The translations under genes and the position numbers were made by a program. This document shows positions 38,384-46,278 of a stretch of DNA of 64,000 nt, in pieces (within the stretch, counting starts at the first letter, position 1; each line of letters starts with the position of its first letter). The stretch lies in NCBI RefSeq assembly GCF_018729455.1, contig NZ_JAHHZF010000004.1, positions 426,175 through 490,174 of the forward strand, in the 5' to 3' direction. Below the pieces are notes generated by a model. That model saw only the letters and a list, made by a program, of their open reading frames with translations. It searched no databases and was not told the origin of the DNA. Origin of the DNA: Prosthecodimorpha staleyi. GTDB taxonomy: Bacteria; Pseudomonadota; Alphaproteobacteria; Rhizobiales; Ancalomicrobiaceae.

Positions 38384-39006
38384 CCCACGACAAGGGCCCG
38401 CGGAACGACCGCTGGTATCTCTCCCTGATGGCGCCGAACACCAAGGGCGAGCGCTTCGCCTGGCTCGATCCGACCTCGATCTACATCAACGGATCGGCCT
38501 TCGCCGACCTGCTCGACGATCTCGTCGCCGATCTCGACGGCCTGGTGGTCGATGTGGTGGCCGGGCTCGACGCGATGGGCTTTGTGCTCGGCTCGGCCCT
38601 GGCGACCCGGCTCGGCGTCGGCTTCCTGCCGATCCGCAAGGCCGGCAAGCTGTGCGTCGAAACCGACCGCGTCGCCTTCACCAACTATTCCGGGCGCAAC
38701 CAGGACATGGAGATGCGCAAGCCGGCCTTCGCGGCCGGTACCAAGGTGCTGGTCGCCGACCAATGGATCGAGACCGGCGGCACGGTCGACGGCGCGATCC
38801 GGCTGGTCGAGCGCCAGGGCGGACGCGTCGTCGGCCTCGCGGCCATCGCCATCGAGGAGAACGCCACCACCGACGCCTACCGCGCCGCCTATCGCTGCGT
38901 GTCGGGCGTGCAGCAGGGTTCTATCTGGCAGGCCGAGTGCAATCGGCAACGCCTGACCAGCTTCGAGACCTACGACCCGCAGCGCAGCTTTCCGGCGATC
39001 CGATGA
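38380..39006 (+). CDS. Adenine phosphoribosyltransferase-like protein with altered PRPP loop
   Basis: 208 residues from a GTG overlapping the BtpA-like stop (GTGA). Type I PRTase fold closest to APRT: DVVAGLDAMGFVLGSALATRLGVGFLPIRKAGKL (58-91) aligns with the adenine-binding and hood region, and VLVADQWIETGGT (123-135) occupies the PRPP-loop position, where APRT normally has VLIVDDLLATGGT. The first Asp is kept but the second is Gln and the ATGG is ETGG. The protein may use PRPP with a different base, or act in the reverse direction. Convergent with the GntR gene. Confidence 0.85.
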   Translation: MTHDKGPRNDRWYLSLMAPNTKGERFAWLDPTSIYINGSAFADLLDDLVADLDGLVVDVVAGLDAMGFVLGSALATRLGVGFLPIRKAGKLCVETDRVAFTNYSGRNQDMEMRKPAFAAGTKVLVADQWIETGGTVDGAIRLVERQGGRVVGLAAIAIEENATTDAYRAAYRCVSGVQQGSIWQAECNRQRLTSFETYDPQRSFPAIR

Positions 39007-39029
39007 CATCCCGGCCCGAGCCGTCCGCG

Positions 39030-39830
39030 TCACATCTCCCGCATGCGGGCCGCGTAGGGGGCCAGGATGTCGCGCAGGTCGGTTTCGGTCCGGCTGCCGA
39101 GCAATGCCCGCTCTTCGACATGGTCGAGATGGGCATCCATGATCGCCGCCGCACGCGCGCCGTCGCCGGCGACCAGCGCCTCGATGATCTCGACATGCTC
39201 GGTCGCGCCGCATTCGGCCGAATGCGGGCGCCCATACATGGCGAGAATCAGCGAGCAGCGCGAAACGACCTCGGTCACGTAGCGGATCAGCAGCGCATTG
39301 CCGGTCAGGCGGGCGAGCGAGAGATGGAATTCGCCGGCGAGCCGGATCGATTCGGGATCGTTGCTGCCGATCGCGCGCCGTTCGCGGCGGACCAGATCGC
39401 GCAGATGCTCGACGGCTTCGGCGGAGAGCTTTCCGGCCAGGCTTTCGGCGACGATGCGCTCGATGCCGCGGCGGACCAGAAACACCTCGCGGGCCTCGTC
39501 GAGGGTCGGGTTGGCGACGAAGGCGCCTCGGTTCGGCTTCAGTTCCACGAGCCCCTCCACGGCGAGGCGCCCCAGGGCCTCGCGGGCGATCGTCCGACTG
39601 GCTCCGAAGGCCTCTCCGATCGCATCCTCCGGGAGCTTCGCCCCGGGGGTCAGGCGCTGTTCGATGATCGCCTGGCGGAGGGCTTCGTGAACGGCTTCGG
39701 TCCGGGAGGCCGGTGGCTTGGCGCCCCCGGCTCCGACCATCGGGTCGATCCGGATCGGCGGACCCTTGCCCTTGGCGGTCGGGTCGTTCACGTCCCGATC
39801 CAGGCTGCGAACGTCCTTGATATGCAGCAT
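39030..39830 (-). CDS. GntR-family regulator (FCD domain)
   Basis: 266 residues from ATG 39830. Roughly 45 polar residues precede a winged HTH (about 45-105: RTEAVHEALRQAIIEQRLTPGAKLPEDAIGEAFGASRTIAREALGRLAVEGLV), then an FCD domain (…EFHLSLARLTGN…). Five bases after the deaminase gene, so part of the deaminase/ABC transcript and a probable autoregulator of the locus. Confidence 0.92.
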   Translation of the reverse strand: MLHIKDVRSLDRDVNDPTAKGKGPPIRIDPMVGAGGAKPPASRTEAVHEALRQAIIEQRLTPGAKLPEDAIGEAFGASRTIAREALGRLAVEGLVELKPNRGAFVANPTLDEAREVFLVRRGIERIVAESLAGKLSAEAVEHLRDLVRRERRAIGSNDPESIRLAGEFHLSLARLTGNALLIRYVTEVVSRCSLILAMYGRPHSAECGATEHVEIIEALVAGDGARAAAIMDAHLDHVEERALLGSRTETDLRDILAPYAARMREM

Positions 39831-39835
39831 CGAGA

Positions 39836-40330
39836 TCACTCTCCCATTTTCATCGCGGTCCAGGCCGCGATCACTTCGACCGCCTCCGCCTCCCGATGGC
39901 GGCTGACCTGCATGGAGCCCGCATCGGCCGGCACGGCGCAATCCGCCCGCAGGCGCGCGACGTCGATCGGGTGGCGCATGGCGGTCGTGAGACCGTCCAT
40001 GGCCTGACCGGCCCCGCCGCTCGAGGCCGCATAGTAGAGCCGGCGAATGCCGGCGATATGCATGGCCGCGATGCAGAGCGCGCAGGGTTCGCAGGAACTG
40101 TAGAGTTCGCAATCCGAAAGGTCCACGCATTCGAGCCGCCGGCCAGCATCCCGGATCGCCTCGGTCTCGCCATGCGAGGTCGGGTCGAAATGCGCCTTCG
40201 AGTGGTTCAGGCCCTCGCCGACGATGGTCCCGTTGCGGACCACCACCGCCCCGAACGGCTCGGTGCCCGGCTCGCCGAGGGCCCGGCGCGAGATCTCGAT
40301 CGCCCGCTGCATGAATCGCTCTTCGTACAC
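39836..40330 (-). CDS. CDA-fold zinc-dependent nucleoside/nucleobase deaminase
   Basis: 164 residues from GTG 40330 with GGGAGAA upstream (alternative ATG 40312). Zinc site is complete: His53-x-Glu55 (SHGETEAI) and Cys83-x-x-Cys86 (SSCEPCALC). N-terminal AIEISRRALGEPGTEPFGAVVVRNGTIVGEG and IRRLYYAASSGGA fit the guanine deaminase/tRNA-adenosine deaminase branch rather than cytidine deaminase. The His-Gly-Glu variant instead of His-Ala-Glu is notable. Context (APRT-like protein, BtpA-like protein, uptake system) favours deamination of an imported purine-like or other amino-heterocycle. Confidence 0.88.
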   Translation of the reverse strand: MYEERFMQRAIEISRRALGEPGTEPFGAVVVRNGTIVGEGLNHSKAHFDPTSHGETEAIRDAGRRLECVDLSDCELYSSCEPCALCIAAMHIAGIRRLYYAASSGGAGQAMDGLTTAMRHPIDVARLRADCAVPADAGSMQVSRHREAEAVEVIAAWTAMKMGE

Positions 40331-40400
40331 GGTCTTCTCCCTGGATGATTGTGTGGGCCGGCATCGCGGCCGGGGCGTGCCGGCAGCCTGAAATGCCGCG

Positions 40401-40422
40401 CCGGGCCGCCGAGGCGGCCCGG
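40401..40422. terminator. Stem-loop between ABC genes and deaminase (proximal)
   Basis: CCGGGCCGCC (40401-40410) and GGCGGCCCGG (40413-40422) form a perfect 10-bp inverted repeat around two bases, realistically a 9-bp stem with a CGAG tetraloop. No T-run follows on the minus strand. Together with the hairpin at 40446-40471 it occupies most of the 174-bp gap between the ATPase gene and the deaminase gene. Confidence 0.45.
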
Positions 40423-40445
40423 ACGGGCCATGGGCGAAATGGCAT

Positions 40446-40471
40446 CCGCAGTCCGCGCGCGCGGACTGCGG
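40446..40471. terminator. Perfect 26-bp palindrome between ABC genes and deaminase (distal)
   Basis: Each 13-base arm reads CCGCAGTCCGCGC on its own strand, with no interruption. In RNA it would form a stem of about 11 bp. It lies 34 bp after the ATPase stop (minus strand). It could be a terminator, an mRNA 3' stabiliser that lowers expression of the downstream deaminase-GntR genes, or a protein-binding dyad. Confidence 0.5.
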
Positions 40472-40504
40472 TCCGTCGCCGGTCGGTCTCATCGACCGCC
40501 GGGA

Positions 40505-41596
40505 TCACTCGGTCTCGGGCAGCAGCCAGGCGTGGCGCGGTTCCCAGGCCAGATGCACGGCCCGCCCGGGCACGAGATCAAGCGCCTCGATCTCGTGCTG
40601 CTGCTTCTGGACGCGGAATTCCTGCCCGCCCTCGGTCTCGACGAAGATGGTCTGGGTCGAGCCGACGAATTCGAGCCCGAGCACCGTGCCGCGGACGGCG
40701 GGACCGGGCGGCGGTCCGTCCTCGGCCCGGGCCAGCGTGATGCGGTCGGCGGCAACCACGAAGGCGGCCGCCTCGCCGGCCGCCAGCGGGCGCCGGGCTG
40801 GCACCGCATAGAGGCCGGCCGGGGTCTCGATCGTCGCCATGTCGTCCGCCCGCCCCCGGCACACGCCGCGGAACAGGTTGTTCATGCCCATGAATTCGGC
40901 CACGAAGGGATTGGCCGGGGCGCGATAGACGTCCTGCGGCCGGCCGACCTGCCGGATCCGGCCCTCGCTCATGATCACGATCCGGTCGGCGAGCGCGAAA
41001 GCTTCCGACTGGGCATGGGTGACGTAGACGAAGGTGATGCCGAGCTGGCGGTGCAGCCGCGACAGTTCGGTCTGCATGCGCACGCGCAGATGCGCGTCCA
41101 GGGCACTCAAGGGTTCGTCGAGCAGCAGGATCGACGGCTGCGTGATCAGCGCGCGGGCGAGCGCCACGCGCTGGCGCTGGCCTCCCGAGAGTTGGGCGAT
41201 GTCGCGGTCGGCCATGCCGGCCAGACCGAGCCGGTCGAGCCATTCGAGCGCCCGGCGCCGGCGCTCCTTGGCGCCGAGCCGCTTCATGCGCAGCGGAAAG
41301 GCGACATTGTCGGCGACGCTCAGGAATGGAAACAGCGCCAGGCTCTGCCAGACCATCGGCGTGTCGCGCAGATGCGCCGGGATGCCGGCCTGATCGCGCC
41401 CGCCGATCGCGATCGATCCGCCGGTCGGCTCTTCGAGCCCGGCCAGCAGCCGCAGCGTGGTCGACTTGCCGCAGCCCGACGGCCCCATGATGGCGACGAA
41501 CTCGCCGGCCGCGATGTCGAGATCGATGCCGCGCACGGCGTGATGGCCGGGATAGCGCTTGTCGAGCGCCTTCAGGGCGACGAAGGACGAGGTCAT
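40505..41596 (-). CDS. Spermidine/putrescine-type ABC transporter ATP-binding protein (PotA-like)
   Basis: 363 residues from ATG 41596. Walker A GPSGCGKST, signature LSGGQRQR, Walker B LLLDEPLSALD, H-loop VTHAQSEA, followed by a TOBE-type C-terminal domain (about 280-360). The H-loop is His-Ala rather than the usual His-Asp. Its ATG overlaps the upstream permease stop. Complete PotABCD-type system with the next three genes. Confidence 0.95.
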   Translation of the reverse strand: MTSSFVALKALDKRYPGHHAVRGIDLDIAAGEFVAIMGPSGCGKSTTLRLLAGLEEPTGGSIAIGGRDQAGIPAHLRDTPMVWQSLALFPFLSVADNVAFPLRMKRLGAKERRRRALEWLDRLGLAGMADRDIAQLSGGQRQRVALARALITQPSILLLDEPLSALDAHLRVRMQTELSRLHRQLGITFVYVTHAQSEAFALADRIVIMSEGRIRQVGRPQDVYRAPANPFVAEFMGMNNLFRGVCRGRADDMATIETPAGLYAVPARRPLAAGEAAAFVVAADRITLARAEDGPPPGPAVRGTVLGLEFVGSTQTIFVETEGGQEFRVQKQQHEIEALDLVPGRAVHLAWEPRHAWLLPETE

Positions 41597-42426
41597 GCGC
41601 TGTCTCCGCGCGGTTCCGGCCCGTGCATCGGCTCCGGGCGGAGGTTGGTGAAGCGGCGCGCCAGGAAGACCAGGGCGAGGCTGATGGCGAGCACGCCGGC
41701 GCCGATCGCGTTGATCTTGGGATTCACCTGACCCTGCAGCTGGTTCAGGATGCGCACCGGCAGCGTTTCGTGCACCCCGCCGACGAACCAGGCGATCATG
41801 TATTCGTCGAAGGAGACCGCCGCCGACAGGAAGAAGGCGGCGATCAGCGCGGGCCGGCAGAAAGGCAGCACGACGAAACGCAGGCCGGCCCAGGGCGAGG
41901 CGCCGAGATTCCACGCCGCCGGTTCGAGATCGCGGCCGAACTCACCGAGCCGGAGCCGGATCAGCGCCATCGCGAAGGACGATGCGACCGCGACATGGCA
42001 GGCGACGATGGTTTCCAGCCGTCCGGACAGCCCGATCCGCGACACAAAGGCGAGCATGGCCATGCCGAGGATGGTGGTCGGCACGGCCGGCGGGATGGCG
42101 ACGGCAAACACGAACAGGCGCTTGCCGAAGAAGCGGTGGCGGAAATCGAGATAGGCCGCCGCGAAGCCGATCGCGGTCGACAGGACCGCGGTGCCGAGAC
42201 CGACCCAGATCGAATTGACGAAGGCCTCGCGGATCATCGGATCGGCCCAGGCCGCCTCGTGCCAGACGAGCGAGAAGCCGCCCCAGGGGATCGACGGGAA
42301 CCGGTTGGCATCAAAGGAGAAGACCACGATCACCGCCATCGGCATCGCCACGAAGGCGAAGAAGAGGCAGAGCAGGCCATATTGGAGGGTTCGCGACAGG
42401 CCTCGGGCGAGGCGCGGCGTCATCAT
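41593..42426 (-). CDS. Spermidine/putrescine-type ABC transporter permease (PotC-like)
   Basis: 277 residues from ATG 42426, which overlaps the preceding permease stop and follows a GGAGGT site (a second ATG follows directly). About six membrane segments; FDANRFPSIPWGGFSLVW near the N-terminus is typical of PotC-type permeases, and the EAA loop is EPAAWNLGASPWAGLRFVVLPFCRPALIA. A long open frame linking this gene to the binding-protein region is a non-coding shadow upstream of 42426. Confidence 0.94.
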   Translation of the reverse strand: MMTPRLARGLSRTLQYGLLCLFFAFVAMPMAVIVVFSFDANRFPSIPWGGFSLVWHEAAWADPMIREAFVNSIWVGLGTAVLSTAIGFAAAYLDFRHRFFGKRLFVFAVAIPPAVPTTILGMAMLAFVSRIGLSGRLETIVACHVAVASSFAMALIRLRLGEFGRDLEPAAWNLGASPWAGLRFVVLPFCRPALIAAFFLSAAVSFDEYMIAWFVGGVHETLPVRILNQLQGQVNPKINAIGAGVLAISLALVFLARRFTNLRPEPMHGPEPRGDSA

Positions 42427-43337
42427 GGCGACCTCCGGCGGATGCGCACGCTGCCGGCCAGCCGGCCGAGCGCGAAGACCAGGACCAGGATGACCAGCAT
42501 CGAGACGCCGACGACCGAGGCGCGCGGCCATTGCGAGCCGGACTTGACCGTGTCGACCAGCAGGATGGACAGGGTCGGCGGCTTCGACCCGGTCATGAAC
42601 AGCGGGCCGATATAGTCGCCGAAGGCGAGCAGGAAGGTCGTGGTGCCGGCGAGCACGATGGCCGGCCGGATCGACGGGATCAGCACGCGCGCGATCACCT
42701 GGGCGCGCCGACAGCCGAGATTCTCCGCCGCCTCGATCAGCGTCCGGTCGACGCCCACCATGGCGAAGACCAGGATCAGGACCGCGACCGGCAGGGTCAG
42801 GGTGAGCAGGCCGACCTGCAGCGAGAAGGCGCCGCCGAGAAGCTGCAGCTTCGGGATCCCGATCGCGCCCAGCACCGCATTGGCGATGCCGTCCGCCCCG
42901 AGCACCACCTGCCACGCATAGATGCGCAGCATGTAGCTGGAGAAGACCGGTACGACGAGCAGCGACACGGCGAGATCGCGCACCCGCGCCGACAAGCGGA
43001 AGGCGATCGTATAGGCGAGCGGCAGCGCCAGCAGCAGGGCCAGCACGGTCGTCGTCGCGGCGACCTGGAGCGTGTGGCCGAGCGCGCGGTGGAACGGCGT
43101 CGACCACAGGATGCGCGTCCAGTTGTCGAGTACGAAGGCCGGTTCGAGCCGGAAGGACCGAACCTGCCAGAAGGTGATCACGACCAGAAAGACGAGTGGG
43201 GCGAGGAAGAAGACGGCCTGCCATGCCATGACCGGCAGGCCGAGGGCGACCGGCACGGCCGCCGGCGATCCCGAATAGATCGATGCCGAGGGCCGGAACG
43301 CGTCCGGGATCGGCGGCTTCGGTGACGCAGGCGGCAT
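42423..43337 (-). CDS. Spermidine/putrescine-type ABC transporter permease (PotB-like)
   Basis: 304 residues, about six membrane segments, with VSLLVVPVFSSYMLRIYAWQVVLG and the EAA loop IEAAENLGCRRAQVIARVLIPSIRPAIVLAG. Starts 18 bp after the solute-binding protein stop. Heterodimer partner of the PotC-like permease. Confidence 0.94.
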   Translation of the reverse strand: MPPASPKPPIPDAFRPSASIYSGSPAAVPVALGLPVMAWQAVFFLAPLVFLVVITFWQVRSFRLEPAFVLDNWTRILWSTPFHRALGHTLQVAATTTVLALLLALPLAYTIAFRLSARVRDLAVSLLVVPVFSSYMLRIYAWQVVLGADGIANAVLGAIGIPKLQLLGGAFSLQVGLLTLTLPVAVLILVFAMVGVDRTLIEAAENLGCRRAQVIARVLIPSIRPAIVLAGTTTFLLAFGDYIGPLFMTGSKPPTLSILLVDTVKSGSQWPRASVVGVSMLVILVLVFALGRLAGSVRIRRRSP

Positions 43338-43355
43338 GCCGGTTCCCCTCGCCCG

Positions 43356-44483
43356 TCAGAGGCTCTTGAACTCGGACCAGACGTCGTTCCAGTCCTCGAT
43401 CTTCTGCTTCTTCGGCAGTTCGCGGAACGCGATCCGGCCCTTCTTGTATTCGTCCATGACGTTCGGCTTGCCGAGCTCCAGCCGCAGGATCTGGGCTTCC
43501 TTCGGCATGGTGTCGTTGAGCAGCTTCCAGCCGGCCATCGACGGGATCGACTTCTTGTTGTCGACCTTGGTGGCCTGCCGCACCTGGCCGTCCGGCGAGG
43601 CGGTATACTGGATGAACTTGCGCGCCAGATCGCGCTTCTTGGTGCCCTTTGCGATCGACAGGGATTCGGTCCACTGCAGGCCGCCTTCGGCCGGGATGAT
43701 GGTGTCGAGCGGCTTGCCGCTCATGCGCAGGCCGAGCGTGATCCATTCGCCGATGCCGGGGACCAGATGGGCTTGGCCGTTGGTCAGCGAGGAGAAGATG
43801 TCGGCGATGGTATAGAAGCCCGAGGCCTGCGACTTGAGCGAGAAGAGCTTCTTCTTCACCGCCGCGAAGGCGGCATCCGACAGGTCGAAGGGCGGGTGGT
43901 TGCCGGCCGCCAGGCTGACCGTACCCATCGACGGCAGGTACCAGTCGAAGAACCCGACCTTGCCCTTGGCCTTCGGCTTCCACATGGCCTCGTAGGAGCC
44001 GACCTCGTCCGGCTTGTAGACCTCGGTGTTGTAGGACAGGCCGAGATAGCCGAAATCGCTCATCACGCCGTAGAGCTTGCCGTCGAACCAATGCAGCGGG
44101 AATTTCTGGAACTCCGGCCAGAAATCCTTCAGCGGATAGTCGGCCGGGTCGAGTTCCTCGAGATAGTCCGCGGCACGCAGCAGGTGCATGTATTCGGCGT
44201 CGGCCAGCACCACGTCGAAGGAGCCGGGCGGCGACTGGTTGATCACGGCGAGCATCTGGTCGCCGCCGACATATTCCTTGATCCGGATCTTGCAGTTGTT
44301 CTGCTTCTCGAACTCGCCGACCAGATAGGGATCGGCATTGCCCGGCCAGGACAGATAGTTGAGCACATTGGGTTCGTCGGCATCGGCGGGCGACCAGCGC
44401 GAACTCGCCGCGAGCGCCGCAACGCCGGCACCCGCGCGCAGGAAGCCGCGTCGGCTGAGGTCGGGAAGGAATCGTTTCTGCAT
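43356..44483 (-). CDS. PotD-like extracellular solute-binding protein
   Basis: 375 residues from ATG 44483. Twin-arginine signal: LSRRGFLRAGAGVAALAAS, so it is probably exported folded. Mature part of family 1 / PotD-like type (NVLNYLSWPGNADPYLVGEFEKQNNCKIRIKEYVGG; FDVVLADAEYMHLLRAADYLEELD; GYLGLSYNTEVY). Although the family includes polyamine binders, the locus (deaminase, PRTase-like, BtpA-like) suggests another nitrogenous substrate. Four GCATGC motifs lie just upstream. Confidence 0.93.
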   Translation of the reverse strand: MQKRFLPDLSRRGFLRAGAGVAALAASSRWSPADADEPNVLNYLSWPGNADPYLVGEFEKQNNCKIRIKEYVGGDQMLAVINQSPPGSFDVVLADAEYMHLLRAADYLEELDPADYPLKDFWPEFQKFPLHWFDGKLYGVMSDFGYLGLSYNTEVYKPDEVGSYEAMWKPKAKGKVGFFDWYLPSMGTVSLAAGNHPPFDLSDAAFAAVKKKLFSLKSQASGFYTIADIFSSLTNGQAHLVPGIGEWITLGLRMSGKPLDTIIPAEGGLQWTESLSIAKGTKKRDLARKFIQYTASPDGQVRQATKVDNKKSIPSMAGWKLLNDTMPKEAQILRLELGKPNVMDEYKKGRIAFRELPKKQKIEDWNDVWSEFKSL

Positions 44484-44784
44484 GGGACGGCCCTCGTGCT
44501 GGTCGAGATCGCATGCGATGACCGCATGCACTGCCTCATACACAATTCCCATGCCAACCCGAACGACCGCCCGAATCCGCCGGAAGCCTATCGCCGCAGC
44601 CGGTTTTCCACGGCCCGACCGCGGCCCGCTCGATGGCGACAGCCTATTCCATGCTCAGAGTGCATGCGAAAGCAGCTCAAGAATGCATGCGCTTGGTGTT
44701 CGGCTCTGTCGGGTCAGGCCGGGCAGGCCGTGATGGGGTAGCCCGGCCCCGGACTTCGGCCCTCCTTCGCCGGCCAAGGACCCC
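44484..44784. promoter_or_regulatory. Promoter region of the PotD-like operon with four GCATGC motifs
   Basis: 301 bp without a supported gene. GCATGC occurs at 44511-44516, inside a perfect 12-bp palindrome ATCGCATGCGAT (44508-44519), again at 44524-44529, and within the direct repeat TGCATGCG at 44661-44668 and 44684-44691. The repeated spacing (13 and 23 bp) looks like a multi-site operator; the GntR regulator at the end of the same transcript is the most natural candidate. Confidence 0.5.
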
Positions 44785-46035
44785 TCAGGCCGATCGGGCG
44801 GGCTCGCGGGCGGGTGCATTCGAAGGCGGCAGGGACGATGCGAGCCTGAAATAGCGGTAGCCGCCACCGCCCCGCCAACCGGCCGCTTCGGTCACGCCGC
44901 CCTTGTCCTCGCCGTCGATGACCTTCTTCAGGCGGGGGACGATGTGGGAGTGACAATGCTCGCCCCGTTCGACCATGATCCAGCGGCGGCCCATCTTGTG
45001 GGCGACCGCGCCGGTGGTGCCGGAGCCGGCGAACGCGTCGAGGACAAGGTCGCCCGGCGCGGTCGACAGGTGAAGGATTCGTTCGAGCAATCGTTCCGGT
45101 TTCGGCGTCGCGAACATATCCTCGCCGAAAAGGTCCAGGATCTCGCGCTTCGCATCCTGATTGCTGCCGACCTCGTCGTGCGTCCAGATCGACGTCGGCC
45201 TCGTCCCGCCGGCAACCGACTCCAGGTATATCTTGGGGGCGGGAACATTGTTGCCGTGCCGACCCCACCAGATCATGCCCCTGGCATCGAGATCGCGCAG
45301 TCTTTGCTCCGAATATCGCCAATAGGAGCCATTCGGCGGTCCTTCGATGACGCGGCCGGACGGACATGTGATCGGGTAGGTTCCGAGGCTGTAATGGTTT
45401 CTGGCAGCCAGGGGGCCCGGACGCCACGGGCCGCGAGGGTCATTGTCGGGGTTGCGATAGAGCCTGTTGTTGCGGGCGGTACGCGGAATGCGGCCGATCG
45501 TCAGGACGTCGATGTTCTTGGCATAGAGCAGGATATGGTCGTGCATGCCGGAAATATGCCTGGCCGACCCCTTCACGGAATAGACCCTCTGCCAGGTGAT
45601 ATCGGAGACGAAATTCTTCCTGCCGACGACTTCGTCGCACATGACTTTGAAATAATGCGCTTCGTTGTCGTCCAGGGTGACCCAGAGCGCGGCATCCTCG
45701 GCCATCAGGACTTTGATGATCTCGATCCGCTGACGCATCTGGTCGAGCCAGACGGCATGTTCCAATCCGTCATCATAATGCGCGAAGGCGCTGCCTGTAT
45801 TGTAAGGCGGGTCGATGAAGACGCATTTCACACGACCGGCGAAGTCCGGCACCAGCGCTTTCAACACCGGCAGATTGTCGCCGAAGATCAGGCGATTGTC
45901 GAAGATGTCGCTGCCGGTCCCGCAGCCCGGCGCGCGATGGGACCTTTCCGGTTCCTCCACCAGCGCGGACAGCTCCTTGTCCGGATTGCCGTCCCGGCCG
46001 AAACCGGACGTTCCAGGTCTCCGTTCGATCGTCAT
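44785..46035 (-). CDS. Solitary DNA adenine-type methyltransferase (beta class, type III Mod-like)
   Basis: 416 residues from ATG 46035; a TTG at 46089 would extend it by 18. Catalytic motif IV is DPPY (75-78, CVFIDPPYNTGSAF) and the AdoMet motif I is FAGSGT (335-340, LVLDAFAGSGTTGAVA), so the order is DPPY before FxGxG (beta class). Surrounding motifs (FGDNLPVLKAL, TLDDNEAHYFKVMCDEVVG, QRVYSVKGSARHISGMHDHILLYAK) resemble type III Mod proteins. It ends soon after the GGGYRYFRL segment and so lacks the long C-terminal region of many Mod subunits. No Res, endonuclease or specificity gene is adjacent. Orphan methyltransferase or restriction-modification relic; the frame is intact. Confidence 0.9.
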   Translation of the reverse strand: MTIERRPGTSGFGRDGNPDKELSALVEEPERSHRAPGCGTGSDIFDNRLIFGDNLPVLKALVPDFAGRVKCVFIDPPYNTGSAFAHYDDGLEHAVWLDQMRQRIEIIKVLMAEDAALWVTLDDNEAHYFKVMCDEVVGRKNFVSDITWQRVYSVKGSARHISGMHDHILLYAKNIDVLTIGRIPRTARNNRLYRNPDNDPRGPWRPGPLAARNHYSLGTYPITCPSGRVIEGPPNGSYWRYSEQRLRDLDARGMIWWGRHGNNVPAPKIYLESVAGGTRPTSIWTHDEVGSNQDAKREILDLFGEDMFATPKPERLLERILHLSTAPGDLVLDAFAGSGTTGAVAHKMGRRWIMVERGEHCHSHIVPRLKKVIDGEDKGGVTEAAGWRGGGGYRYFRLASSLPPSNAPAREPARSA

Positions 46036-46192
46036 GCCCCGATTCCGATTTGCCGCGTCATGGCCGGGCGCCAGTCGAGCAGACGGCAATCATCGGAACA
46101 AGCGCGATCCGCCTGCCGGCCGACCCCGACAATCCGCAGGGCTGATTGGCGGGGCATCGCCCTTCACCTTTTCCCCAGGTCGTCGGTCCCGG

Positions 46193-46246
46193 CCGATGGC
46201 CTTGCCGGGCCCGATGACCTTCCCGGGACCGATGGCGATCCCGGCG
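46193..46246. repeat. Three tandem 18-bp degenerate repeats
   Basis: Units start at 46193, 46211 and 46229, each beginning CCGATG and ending in a CCCGG-like block (CCGATGGCCTTGCCGGGC, then two variants). They lie in the gap between the amidase and methyltransferase genes. A period of 18 keeps a reading frame, but neither strand has a convincing gene here. Confidence 0.55.
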
Positions 46247-46278
46247 GCGGCAGGCATCCGCCGGGTCGGATCGCGCGG

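Noticed and set aside
41593..44514. Apparent 973-residue fusion ending in a permease (minus strand)
   Set aside because: Only the last 277 residues have permease motifs; the rest is an out-of-frame reading of the second permease and binding-protein genes. The ATG at 42426 with GGAGGT is the real start.
46193..46246. CRISPR array
   Set aside because: The 18-bp units are directly contiguous without spacers and are degenerate; no cas genes nearby.
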